Positions 1 through 5,232 of a stretch of 6,719 nucleotides of DNA are shown here, piece after piece (positions within the stretch are counted from its first letter, which is position 1; every line of letters starts with the position of its first letter). Made by a program: the position numbers and the translations under genes. The DNA is taken from positions 1 to 6,719 of the forward strand of contig JAHFPE010000045.1 of the NCBI GenBank assembly GCA_023261345.1, written 5' to 3'. The notes beneath the pieces were generated by a model. The model did not search any database, was not told the origin of the DNA, and was given only the letters and a program-made list of their open reading frames with translations. Origin of the DNA: Candidatus Woesearchaeota archaeon (GTDB lineage: Archaea > Nanobdellota > Nanobdellia > Woesearchaeales > ARS49).

Positions 1-118
1 GTGCGGCTTTCTTGATTGCCTGTCCTGTGTTTCCGTCCCAAACAGAAAGTCCAACTGCCACAACTCCTATGACGACGACTACAAGAAAAATTGATAAAAG
101 CGTGTTGTGTTTATTCAT
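1..118 (-). CDS. N-terminus of a membrane-anchored or secreted protein (partial)
   Basis: Thirty-nine codons are visible before the left edge cuts the gene. The protein starts MNKHNT, has a strongly hydrophobic stretch at about residues 7-26 (LLSIFLVVVVIGVVAVGLSV), then WDGNTGQAIKKAA. This is a signal peptide or single N-terminal anchor with the remainder probably outside the membrane. A TGQA-like motif just after such a segment is, from memory, common in exported proteins of Woesearchaeota-type archaea. The function is unknown because the folded domain is outside the window. The ATG at 118 is the only reasonable start: upstream in frame there is no other ATG before a stop codon at 145-143. 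A TATA box lies about 39 nt upstream, implying a short leader of about 13 nt with no Shine-Dalgarno sequence. Confidence 0.75.
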   Translation of the reverse strand, partial: MNKHNTLLSIFLVVVVIGVVAVGLSVWDGNTGQAIKKAA

Positions 119-152
119 GGGAAGCAACTTTTTAAAAAAGAATTAGGATAGT

Positions 153-162
153 GTATATAATA
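153..162 (-). promoter_or_regulatory. TATA box for the leftmost minus-strand gene
   Basis: On the minus strand this reads TATTATATAC, preceded by purine-rich AAAGAAAG that could serve as the BRE. Its centre is about 39 nt upstream of the ATG at 118, so transcription would start near 131-133 and leave a leader of about 13 nt. Confidence 0.6.
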
Positions 163-170
163 CTTTCTTT

Positions 171-197
171 TTCATGACTTCATTCTGCAGTTCATGA
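171..197. repeat. TTCATGA direct repeat, possible operator
   Basis: TTCATGA occurs at 171-177 and 191-197, exactly 20 bp apart (about two helical turns). The pair lies between the stop of the winged-helix regulator and the TATA box of the leftmost gene. The spacing would suit a dimeric DNA-binding protein, but two 7-mers in AT-rich DNA may be chance. Confidence 0.25.
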
Positions 198-219
198 TTT
201 CCTTGATCACTTCAGAATT

Positions 220-807
220 CTATCGTTTCGCTTTCCAATTTCGTATGAGGGTAACGCCTAGCCAAACTGTGATAATTGCGAGTATGATGAAATACCATTG
301 CCAAGAAGTAGTCTGAAGTAGAGTTATTGTAGAATCTGATATGGTACTCGACTGCATCGTGACTGTGCTGAGCGCTTTTGCAGTGCTTGGTGCAGCCAAA
401 GGTGCGCTAACTCCTTCCATTTGTGACTCAACTTTTGTTAAAAATTGTCCTGCTTCAAGCAAACGAAGTTCTCGTATCCAACTAACGATTCCTCCAATTA
501 CAACTGCGACAAAGACTCCAAGTGCAATCCACATTTGTTGTTGCTCTTCTTTGGGTTCAAGAATGCTGCTACCTTTTTTCGTGAGACTATAATACTTCCA
601 TTTGTGTCCATCATCATTCATTTGTACAAGTTCTGCAGATTCTAGCGCAAGGAGATGTTCTTTGATTGTTGGTACTGCAAGATTGAGTTCTTGTGCAATC
701 TCAGTTTGCATGTGTCTTCTTGTTCGAAGTAGTTTGAGGATATTGATGCGTGTTGGCGCTGCAAGTGCTTTGAATGTTTGTTGGTCAAGTATAATTTGAG
801 GTGGCAT
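220..807 (-). CDS. Membrane-tethered ArsR-like winged-helix regulator
   Basis: The protein has 195 aa. Residues 8-82 form an ArsR-type winged helix-turn-helix: the opening helix FKALAAPTRINILKLL, the helix pair around MQTEIAQEL and VPTIKEHLLALESAELV (recognition helix), then a wing, NDDGHKWKYYSLTKKG. Two membrane segments follow, at about 92-110 and 171-188, joined by a 60-residue Ser/Thr-rich loop; the C-terminus is basic (RNWKAKR). The predicted topology puts the DNA-binding domain and C-terminus inside and the loop outside. It may therefore sense something at the membrane, although no ligand residues are recognisable and no cysteine is present, which argues against a classical thiolate metal sensor. 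The start is supported by a TATA box 26-27 nt upstream of the ATG (leaderless). It is divergent from cbf5; its targets are unknown. Confidence 0.85.
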   Translation of the reverse strand: MPPQIILDQQTFKALAAPTRINILKLLRTRRHMQTEIAQELNLAVPTIKEHLLALESAELVQMNDDGHKWKYYSLTKKGSSILEPKEEQQQMWIALGVFVAVVIGGIVSWIRELRLLEAGQFLTKVESQMEGVSAPLAAPSTAKALSTVTMQSSTISDSTITLLQTTSWQWYFIILAIITVWLGVTLIRNWKAKR

Positions 808-829
808 TGTTGAACGTATGATGCGCGAA

Positions 830-837
830 TTATTAAG
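830..837 (-). promoter_or_regulatory. TATA box of the winged-helix regulator gene
   Basis: The minus strand reads CTTAATAA with its centre about 26.5 nt before the ATG at 807, so transcription should start at or next to the start codon. It lies inside the short divergent region shared with cbf5. Confidence 0.55.
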
Positions 838-853
838 TGAAAAACTCCCAATC

Positions 854-860
854 TTTAAAA
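854..860 (+). promoter_or_regulatory. TATA box of cbf5; decides the start codon
   Basis: TTTAAAA is centred 27 nt upstream of the ATG at 884, predicting a leaderless transcript. The box lies inside the longer reading frame that begins at 818, which argues against the upstream ATGs at 818 and 821. Confidence 0.6.
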
Positions 861-883
861 ACGCAGCGATTTATGTGAGAGTT

Positions 884-1894
884 ATGTCAAGTGAAATACG
901 TTTTCGTAAGATTGCATTTCAAAATGGAGAGGGCGCAGAGGTTATTGTTCCTTCGGTTGACTTGCCTATTATTGCAAGAGAACGTAGCATTCCTGCTCTT
1001 CTTGACATGGGTGTTGTTCCTCTTAACAAGCCAAAGGGTCCAACGAGTCATCAAGTGAGTGAGTTTGTAAAAAAGATTCTTAAAATCTCAAAAGCAGGGC
1101 ACGCAGGCACTCTTGATCCTGCAGTTACTGGTGTTTTGCCTGTTGCGCTCGGGAGAGGAACGCGTATTGTTGAATGGCTTCTTCCTGAGGGAAAAGAATA
1201 CATTTGTATTATGCACTTGCATAAAGAGTGTGATGAAAAAATAATCCGAAATATTTGTTCGCAATTTGTTGGTCGCATTAAGCAAATGGTTCCGCGAAAG
1301 GCTGCTGTGAAGCGGCAAATTCGTGAGCGCAATGTTTATTCTCTTGAAGTGCTTGAGATTAAAGAAAAGGATGTTCTCTTCAAAGCAGATGTTGAGTCAG
1401 GAACATACATCAGAACTCTTTGTCATGACATCGGAAGAAAGTTAGGTGGCGGTCATATGGCTGAGCTCGTGCGTTCGCGTGCAGGGCCGTTTAGAATTGA
1501 GGCGACTGTTACGTTGCAAGATCTTGAAGATGCAATGTGGTATTATGAGAATGGTAACGAACTGCCTTTGCGCAAGTGTGTGCTTCCGATCGAGTCTGCG
1601 TGTGTGAACATGCAAAAAGTTTGGGTGTTTGATACAACAATTCCAAGCTTGTGTCATGGCGCTCCGCTTCATGTTCCTGGAATTTTAGGAGTGACAATCG
1701 GGATTGTTGCTGGGTCAAAAGTGTGTGTGCTCTCACCAACTGGAGAAATTGTTGGGCTTGGAATTTCCGCATTGTCGAGTGAACTGCTCGCAACTCAACC
1801 AAAGGGATTAGGAGTGACGTTGCAAACTGTGTTAAAATCTTGGAATTCGCCAGATGTTGCGAGTGCACAGAAAGATTTTGAGAATGTACATTAA
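884..1894 (+). CDS. cbf5: tRNA/rRNA pseudouridine synthase Cbf5 (archaeal TruB family)
   Basis: The protein has 336 aa from the chosen ATG, the usual length for archaeal Cbf5 (dyskerin orthologue). It is the catalytic subunit of H/ACA guide RNPs with Nop10, Gar1 and L7Ae, converting uridine to pseudouridine in rRNA; archaeal Cbf5 can also make tRNA psi55. Family motifs are in order: GVVPLNKPKGPTSHQV (about 43-58); HAGTLDP with the catalytic aspartate D78, followed by TGVLPVALGRGTR; the basic AVKRQIRERN segment (141-150); SGTYIRTLCHDIGRKLGGG (172-190) and MAELVRSRAGPF. A PUA RNA-binding domain occupies about 246-321. The LNKP-x-GPTS form plus the PUA domain point to the archaeal/eukaryotic branch. 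The in-frame start at 818 would add 22 residues, but the TATA box lies inside that extension. The gene appears monocistronic; a structured RNA candidate follows. Confidence 0.95.
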   Translation: MSSEIRFRKIAFQNGEGAEVIVPSVDLPIIARERSIPALLDMGVVPLNKPKGPTSHQVSEFVKKILKISKAGHAGTLDPAVTGVLPVALGRGTRIVEWLLPEGKEYICIMHLHKECDEKIIRNICSQFVGRIKQMVPRKAAVKRQIRERNVYSLEVLEIKEKDVLFKADVESGTYIRTLCHDIGRKLGGGHMAELVRSRAGPFRIEATVTLQDLEDAMWYYENGNELPLRKCVLPIESACVNMQKVWVFDTTIPSLCHGAPLHVPGILGVTIGIVAGSKVCVLSPTGEIVGLGISALSSELLATQPKGLGVTLQTVLKSWNSPDVASAQKDFENVH

Positions 1895-2010
1895 CGTGTA
1901 ACCAGAGTCATGTTCTAAGATTCTCTAAAGTGCGCGCAATCTGGACTGCGGAATCTTTCTGGAAATCTTTCTCGTAATTCACATAAAGAGAAAAAATGAA
2001 GAAAAACCTG

Positions 2011-2138
2011 AACCCAGCGTCGACTAATGGTTTGGCGCCAGTCTGAACAACCGCGTCGAAATAGATATCGGGTTCAAAAGCTTTTCTGCCCGTTCAACTT
2101 GAATGCCGAACTTTTCAAAATAGCCGATCTTACGCAGG
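2011..2138 (+). ncRNA. Structured tRNA-like RNA candidate (not resolved)
   Basis: The gap after cbf5 holds a segment resembling the later tRNA-like gene at 2890-3014. Both share GCCAGTC (2037-2043), and 15 identical bases, GGGTTCAAAAGCTTT (2070-2084 and 2951-2965), spanning the T-loop and the first bases of that gene's predicted intron. By eye, TCGAC/GTCGA (2020-2024/2055-2059), ATCGG/CCGAT (2067-2071/2124-2128) and AAAAG/CTTTT (2076-2080/2111-2115) pair. The outer GCGT/ACGC (2017-2020/2132-2135) competes with the first helix for T2020. A T6 run follows at 2139. An ATAAAG box at 1983-1988 would start transcription near 2011. No complete cloverleaf could be built, so it may be a decayed tRNA, half of a split tRNA, or an unrelated guide RNA. 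The 100 bases before it (1895-1990) show nothing else convincing. Confidence 0.35.
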
Positions 2139-2146
2139 TTTTTTAA
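2139..2146 (+). promoter_or_regulatory. TATA-like box upstream of tRNA-Ile
   Basis: TTTTTTAA is centred about 34 nt before the first tRNA base, predicting a pre-tRNA leader of about 8 nt. The same T-run could also end transcription of the structured RNA candidate just upstream. Confidence 0.4.
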
Positions 2147-2176
2147 GGACGTGGATGATGTGAGTTGTTTATCTTT

Positions 2177-2269
2177 GGGCCCGTAGCTTAGTCTGGAGGA
2201 GCGATGGTCTTATATGGCCTCTGTTCCGAAGAGCACCATTGGTCGCCAGTTCAAATCTGGCCGGGCCCA
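2177..2269 (+). tRNA. tRNA-Ile (anticodon UAU) with a 19-nt intron
   Basis: The acceptor stem is perfect, GGGCCCG (2177-2183) with CGGGCCC (2262-2268), and the discriminator is A2269. The D-arm runs 2186-2202 with the loop GG at 2195-2196. The anticodon stem is ATGGT (2204-2208) with ACCAT (2235-2239). The T-arm is GCCAG-TTCAAAT-CTGGC (2245-2261). CCA is not encoded. The anticodon loop is 26 nt. Removing 2215-2233 after position 37 leaves CTTATAC, with U33, anticodon UAU (2211-2213) and A37. The GGGCCCG acceptor with A73 matches what I recall of archaeal tRNA-Ile. The mature length is 74 nt. Most archaea read AUA with an agmatidine-modified CAU tRNA; a UAU tRNA is the rare alternative. Confidence 0.85.
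2215..2233 (+). other. tRNA-Ile intron at canonical position 37/38
   Basis: The 19-nt intron can be drawn as a bulge-helix-bulge. The 3-nt bulges are TAT (2213-2215) and AGC (2232-2234). The central helix is C2209-G2231, T2210-A2230, T2211-A2229, with A2212 opposite G2228 mismatched. An inner GG/CC helix pairs 2216-2217 with 2226-2227. One mismatch makes the motif relaxed. Shifting the cut by one base either way leaves UAU as the anticodon. Confidence 0.6.
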
Positions 2270-2366
2270 CTTATTTTATGATGCCAGTTCTTATAGCAAT
2301 TCGCATAGTTTTTGAATTTTTTGCTGTAATTTGCTATTACTTCCCAAGGCGGAAAAGTAATTACGC

Positions 2367-2395
2367 AAACTTTTCTTTTCACAAAAGAAAAGTTT
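2367..2395. terminator. Perfect 13-bp hairpin, possible bidirectional terminator
   Basis: AAACTTTTCTTTT (2367-2379) pairs perfectly with AAAAGAAAAGTTT (2383-2395) across a CAC loop. It lies between tRNA-Ile (plus) and the 3' end of the RHH-like gene (minus), so it may end transcription from both sides. Archaeal termination relies mainly on T-runs rather than hairpins, so the function is inferred. Nothing else is recognised in 2270-2447. Confidence 0.45.
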
Positions 2396-2447
2396 TACCA
2401 AAAGAAAAATTTGAACTCTGTTGCGCGCGAGAGAGAGTCGAGGTTTG

Positions 2448-2708
2448 TTATCCTTTCTTCTTCCGTTTCACGTGTTTCTTTTCTCGTTTCGTTTCAGAGA
2501 ATAAGTCAATGTAACTTTTAACGTTTCGTTTTGCAGGTCCTGCGAATCCGTACTCAAGAGTTTGCTTGCGTGATGTTGTAGCTGCATATCTGTGTGCGAG
2601 GAGTCTACGAATAAATTGTGGGATTGTTTCGTGGAGTTGGTGTGCTTCTCTTCGTACGTGTTTGAGTAGGTTGGGAGGTAGGCGAACGTGTGTGTCTGGA
2701 TTGCGCAT
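2448..2708 (-). CDS. Small basic ribbon-helix-helix-like protein
   Basis: The protein has 86 aa. Residues 5-42 have the pattern of a ribbon-helix-helix DNA-binding domain: a short strand DTHVRLP, helix PNLLKHVRREAHQLH, turn, and helix ETIPQFIRRLLAHRYAA. The tail from about 72 is extremely basic (KREKKHVKRKKKG), probably a nucleic-acid contact. It may be a small transcription regulator or an antitoxin-like protein, but no toxin gene is adjacent. The assignment rests on pattern only. The frame could extend upstream to an ATG at 2774, but a TATA box (TTTAATAA) centred 26-27 nt before the ATG at 2708 falls inside that extension and favours the shorter, leaderless form. It is convergent with tRNA-Ile. 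Confidence 0.65.
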   Translation of the reverse strand: MRNPDTHVRLPPNLLKHVRREAHQLHETIPQFIRRLLAHRYAATTSRKQTLEYGFAGPAKRNVKSYIDLFSETKREKKHVKRKKKG

Positions 2709-2730
2709 AACTGTTGAGCAGAAGTTGAGC

Positions 2731-2738
2731 TTATTAAA
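2731..2738 (-). promoter_or_regulatory. TATA box of the RHH-like gene; decides its start
   Basis: The minus strand reads TTTAATAA, centred about 26.5 nt upstream of the ATG at 2708, the same geometry as three other genes in the window. Confidence 0.6.
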
Positions 2739-2830
2739 CTTGGGGTCGCCCGGGGTCTCCTTATAAGAAAGCAATATGATTCAGTCAATATTTAACTATC
2801 TGCAATTCGCAAATATTCAAGTGTTCGTTG

Positions 2831-2878
2831 TAACATTTGCTGAGTGAACTGTAGTGAACTCGCAAATGTTAAATAAAG
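2831..2878. promoter_or_regulatory. Inverted-repeat element with adjoining AT-rich box
   Basis: TAACATTTGC (2831-2840) and GCAAATGTTA (2862-2871) are a perfect 10-bp inverted repeat. The 21-nt interval contains AGTGAACT twice (2843-2850 and 2853-2860, 10 bp apart). AAATAAAG (2871-2878) is TATA-like. This resembles an operator next to a promoter. The box is only about 15 nt before the tRNA-like gene at 2890, too close to place its 5' end comfortably, so which transcript it drives is unclear. Confidence 0.45.
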
Positions 2879-2889
2879 AAAATCCTGAT

Positions 2890-3014
2890 GCAGGCGTAGG
2901 CAAACTTGGTACGCCGCCAGTCCAAGCAACTGGTGTTCGTAAGAACATCTGGGTTCAAAAGCTTTGCGGTTTTTTGGCGGAAAAATCGTGCTGTTGAAAG
3001 TCCCAGCGCCGGCG
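2890..3014 (+). tRNA. Type II tRNA-like gene with predicted T-loop intron; isotype unresolved
   Basis: Read by eye, every arm is present at proper spacing. Acceptor GCAGGCG (2890-2896) pairs with CGCCGGC (3007-3013), 6 of 7 with an A-G mismatch at pair 3-70. Two bases later comes D-stem GGC/GCC (2899-2901/2913-2915) with GG at 2908-2909. Anticodon stem CCAGT/ACTGG (2917-2921/2929-2933) encloses a 7-nt loop. The variable arm is TGTTC-GTAA-GAACA (2934-2947). T-stem CTGGG/CCCAG is 2949-2953/3002-3006, and base 73 is G3014. The T-loop is 48 nt; removing 2960-3000 gives consensus TTCAAAT. A long variable arm with G73 favours serine, but the loop CCAAGCA has C33 and would read AAG, fitting no normal archaeal serine tRNA. 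It may be a decayed tRNA, a recruited tRNA-like RNA, or mis-folded here. Confidence 0.55.
2960..3000 (+). other. Predicted 41-nt T-loop intron (position 59/60)
   Basis: A canonical bulge-helix-bulge can be drawn. The outer helix is the T-stem. The central 4-bp helix is perfect, TTCA (2954-2957) with TGAA (2995-2998). The 3-nt bulges are AAA (2958-2960) and AGT (2999-3001), cut after the second base of each. Inside the intron is a hairpin (2967-2974 with 2981-2988, loop TGGCGG). Introns outside the anticodon loop are known in archaeal tRNAs but are uncommon outside Thermoproteales. Confidence 0.55.
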
Positions 3015-3033
3015 TCCTCACCTTCTTTTGTGG

Positions 3034-3042
3034 TTTTTTTTT
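3034..3042 (+). terminator. T9 run after the tRNA-like gene
   Basis: Nine T residues, preceded by TTCTTTT (3023-3029), lie about 20 nt past the tRNA-like 3' end, as expected for archaeal RNA polymerase termination. No CCA is encoded. Confidence 0.45.
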
Positions 3043-3146
3043 ATTTATTGTTCGTGCTTTTTTTCGCGTGTGTTTCGTTTTCGTAGTGAACGTCGTCGTT
3101 CGTGAGAGCCCTCGAGAGAATCGTCGTTTCTTCGTCGTAGTCATGA

Positions 3147-3176
3147 GGGGGGTTCTCGGGGGGACGCTTCCCCCCG
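3147..3176. other. G-tract / C-tract hairpin
   Basis: CGGGGGG (3157-3163) pairs with CCCCCCG (3170-3176) across ACGCTT, a 7-bp GC-only stem. A second G6 tract (3147-3152) could pair with the same C6, giving two alternative hairpins. There is no T-run after it, so it is not a plain terminator. It stands out in T-rich surroundings. The rest of 3043-3180 contains three TCGTCGT copies (3093, 3121 and 3132) and no convincing gene. Confidence 0.5.
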
Positions 3177-3191
3177 CATAAAATACGTTGT

Positions 3192-3300
3192 GCTAGTTGT
3201 AGAGAGTCTTTTTTTTATATCGTTCGTTGCTAGTTGTAGTGAAGAGTAGTTAGTGAGCGTTCTTCATTTTTTTTTTATTTTATCGCGTTGCTAATTGTAG
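3192..3300 (+). repeat. Three spaced GCTAGTTGTAG-like repeats
   Basis: GCTAGTTGTAG is at 3192-3202 and 3229-3239, and GCTAATTGTAG is at 3290-3300. Copies 2 and 3 are part of a longer similarity: a T-run with ATAT/ATTTTAT, then CG-TTGCTARTTGTAGTRAAG. The region lies just upstream of the first VWA gene and could hold regulator sites or a degenerating interspersed repeat. No protein gene is seen here. Confidence 0.5.
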
Positions 3301-3384
3301 TAAAGCGACTGTATAAGAGAATATTTTTTCAGTTTTGTGTTTTTCGTGTCTGCTGATCTTGCGCGTTCTTCTGTTTTGCCAATC

Positions 3385-3392
3385 TTTTTATA
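3385..3392 (+). promoter_or_regulatory. TATA box of the first VWA gene; decides its start
   Basis: TTTTTATA is centred about 26.5 nt before the ATG at 3415, predicting a leaderless mRNA. It lies within the longer open frame beginning with GTG at 3337, which argues against that start. Confidence 0.6.
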
Positions 3393-3414
3393 CCTAATAG
3401 TCGGCGCGTGTGGT

Positions 3415-5232
3415 ATGGTCTTATCTTTAGGTCCTGTTGTGTTTGGTGAGCCGCTTGGTTTTTGGGCGCTTACGAGTTTGGTTCCTCTTATCTTGTTGTA
3501 CTTGATTCGTCCGAAACCAAAGCAATTGAGTATTCCGAGTTTGATGTTTTTTTTGGAAAGGCAAGGACGGAGTAAGGTTGCGAATTTTTTTAAGCAAGTG
3601 ACGAAGGATTGGTTGTTTTTGATTCAGTTGTTAATTTTGTTCTTGCTTGCAGTACCGTTTAGTTCGCCGTATACTGTTGTGCAGCATGATATTACTGCTG
3701 AGAGTACTGTGATTGTGCTTGATGTGAGCGCGTCCTCGCAAGTTCGTGAGAGTGGTGGTTCGCGTTTTGAGATTGGACTTGCAAAAGCAAAAGAGGCGCT
3801 TGGTAGTAAGAATACCGTTGTGCTCGCCAAGGATGTTCCTCTTGTTGGTGTGCAGGGTGTTTCTGTAGCAGATGCATTGAAATATTTGAATTCGGTTCAT
3901 CCTCGGGATACGTCAACGCGGCTTGGTGAATCAATTTTGCTTGCTGGTGAATTGTTGCAAGGGCACGAGGGACGTGTTGTGGTAATTTCTGATTTTGTGA
4001 ATACTGCTGGCGTTGATGCACAGACTGCGATGGCTGTTCTTCGAGGGAAAAAAGTTGTGGTTGATGCAGTGAGTACTGCGTCTTCAAAAGGGAATGTAGG
4101 TTTTACTGGCGTTGAAGTAAGACCTGATACGACGAGTGTTCTTGTGAGAAATTTTAATTTAGATTCTGTGAGTGTTTCAGTTTCTGCTGGAGATTTTGTG
4201 AAGCCTTTGCAAATTCCTTCTCTTGGTACTGAGGTTGTGTCGTTCGTGACTCCTCCTGGAAAAACAGAAGTGAAGCTTTCTCCAAGTGATGATTTTCCTC
4301 TTGATAATGTTGCATACATTTCCGCGCCTATTCAATCAAAGACAAAGGTGTTGTACATTACTTCAAATGCGAGTGTGTTTTTGAAAACTGCGCTGCTCTC
4401 CATTCCATCTGTTGAGCTTACGATGGCGCAATTGCCAATAATTCCTGAGGGGGATTTTGATGTGTACATTGTTCATGATGTGAAACCAATAGAGATACTT
4501 GCGGGGTCGTTACGTGCTCTTGAGAAAAAAGCACAAGAGGGTAAGACTGTTATTGTTCATGGTCAGGAAGATAGTTCTTTAATTGATTATGAGGGGTTAT
4601 TGCCTGTGAAGCTTGGGAATACAGAGCGAAAGGCGCCTGTTGGTGTGCGGCAGTCTCAGGCGTATACGCAGAATATGGAATTTGGTAGGCTTGATCATTT
4701 CTTTGGGGCATCTCTCGTTGATGAAAATGCTCTTTCTGTACTAAGCGCATATGATACCCCGCTTCTGGTTGTGAGTCCGCGAGGGAAGGGAAATGTTGTG
4801 TGGTTTGGTCTTATTGAAGTGTGGAGTGATTTTAAATTAAGTCCTGATTTTCCGATTTTTTGGTCTGAGTTTTTGAAGGCAGTAACTGGCGCGCAAGATG
4901 TTGCGTTGCTTAATTATAAGACTGGAAGTACATTACTGTTGAATAAGCCGCAAACTGTGAGAGGTCCCGAGGGTAGTTCTCGGTTGGCGAGCGTTTCAAT
5001 GGAGCGTCAAGGGTTTTATGAGCTTGAGGACCGTACTATTGCTGCTAATCTTGCGAATGAATTTGAGTCGGCAATTAGTCCGATGAAGCAAGAGGCAGTT
5101 CCTGCGAGTTCGTTCGAGCTTCGTGCAGTTCGTGAGGCTCGTAATATTCCTATAGATTTGTATTTGATTGCTGCTGCGTTTGTGCTTTTGTTTTTTGAAT
5201 TGTGGTATGTGAAAAAGAGAGGGGATGTCTAA
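3415..5232 (+). CDS. BatA-like membrane protein with von Willebrand A domain
   Basis: The protein has 605 aa from the ATG at 3415. Residues 10-50 match the BatA (aerotolerance regulator N-terminal) pattern: a membrane helix at about 15-32, then IRPKPKQLSIPSLMFF. A second helix lies at 66-82. A VWA domain follows with a complete-looking metal site: D103-V-S105-A-S107, T168 and D193 (VISDF). Next is a beta-rich segment (about 210-300), then a Rossmann-like, glutamine-amidotransferase-like segment (about 308-415) ending in EGLLPV, then a second beta-rich region and a C-terminal helix (579-601). VWA domains bind protein partners through a divalent metal; in bacteria BatA relatives sit near MoxR AAA ATPases, which are not visible here. 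The VWA domain is placed on the outer face by the two-helix hairpin. The target is unknown. The GTG at 3337 would add 26 residues and a hydrophobic stretch, a less likely alternative. Confidence 0.85.
   Translation: MVLSLGPVVFGEPLGFWALTSLVPLILLYLIRPKPKQLSIPSLMFFLERQGRSKVANFFKQVTKDWLFLIQLLILFLLAVPFSSPYTVVQHDITAESTVIVLDVSASSQVRESGGSRFEIGLAKAKEALGSKNTVVLAKDVPLVGVQGVSVADALKYLNSVHPRDTSTRLGESILLAGELLQGHEGRVVVISDFVNTAGVDAQTAMAVLRGKKVVVDAVSTASSKGNVGFTGVEVRPDTTSVLVRNFNLDSVSVSVSAGDFVKPLQIPSLGTEVVSFVTPPGKTEVKLSPSDDFPLDNVAYISAPIQSKTKVLYITSNASVFLKTALLSIPSVELTMAQLPIIPEGDFDVYIVHDVKPIEILAGSLRALEKKAQEGKTVIVHGQEDSSLIDYEGLLPVKLGNTERKAPVGVRQSQAYTQNMEFGRLDHFFGASLVDENALSVLSAYDTPLLVVSPRGKGNVVWFGLIEVWSDFKLSPDFPIFWSEFLKAVTGAQDVALLNYKTGSTLLLNKPQTVRGPEGSSRLASVSMERQGFYELEDRTIAANLANEFESAISPMKQEAVPASSFELRAVREARNIPIDLYLIAAAFVLLFFELWYVKKRGDV

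Noticed and set aside
2204..2239. tRNA-Ile locus as a type II tRNA, or as tRNA-Gly(UCC) through the CTCT/AGAG hairpin
   Set aside because: The outer ATGGT/ACCAT stem and canonical intron site fit better, and the acceptor does not suit Gly, Leu or Ser.
2239..2514. 91-aa plus-strand frame beginning MVASSNLAGPTYF
   Set aside because: Its start lies inside tRNA-Ile and that N-terminus is the known artefact of translating a T-arm; it also overlaps the hairpin and the RHH-like gene.
2709..2774. 22-residue extension of the RHH-like protein
   Set aside because: It contains the TATA box that fits ATG 2708 and adds nothing resembling the fold.
2917..2952. Reading the variable-arm region of the tRNA-like gene as an anticodon intron giving tRNA-Trp(CCA)
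   Set aside because: It would use CTGG twice and break the perfect T-stem and acceptor spacing; the remaining loop has no bulge-helix-bulge.
2906..3181. 91-aa plus-strand frame and its lysine-rich minus-strand counterpart (2869-3144)
   Set aside because: Both overlap the tRNA-like gene; the composition reflects T-runs and TCGTCGT repeats, and the C-terminus is a translated G/C hairpin.
3337..3414. GTG-initiated N-terminal extension of the first VWA protein
   Set aside because: A TATA box at leaderless distance from ATG 3415 lies inside it, and BatA-like proteins begin just before the first membrane helix.
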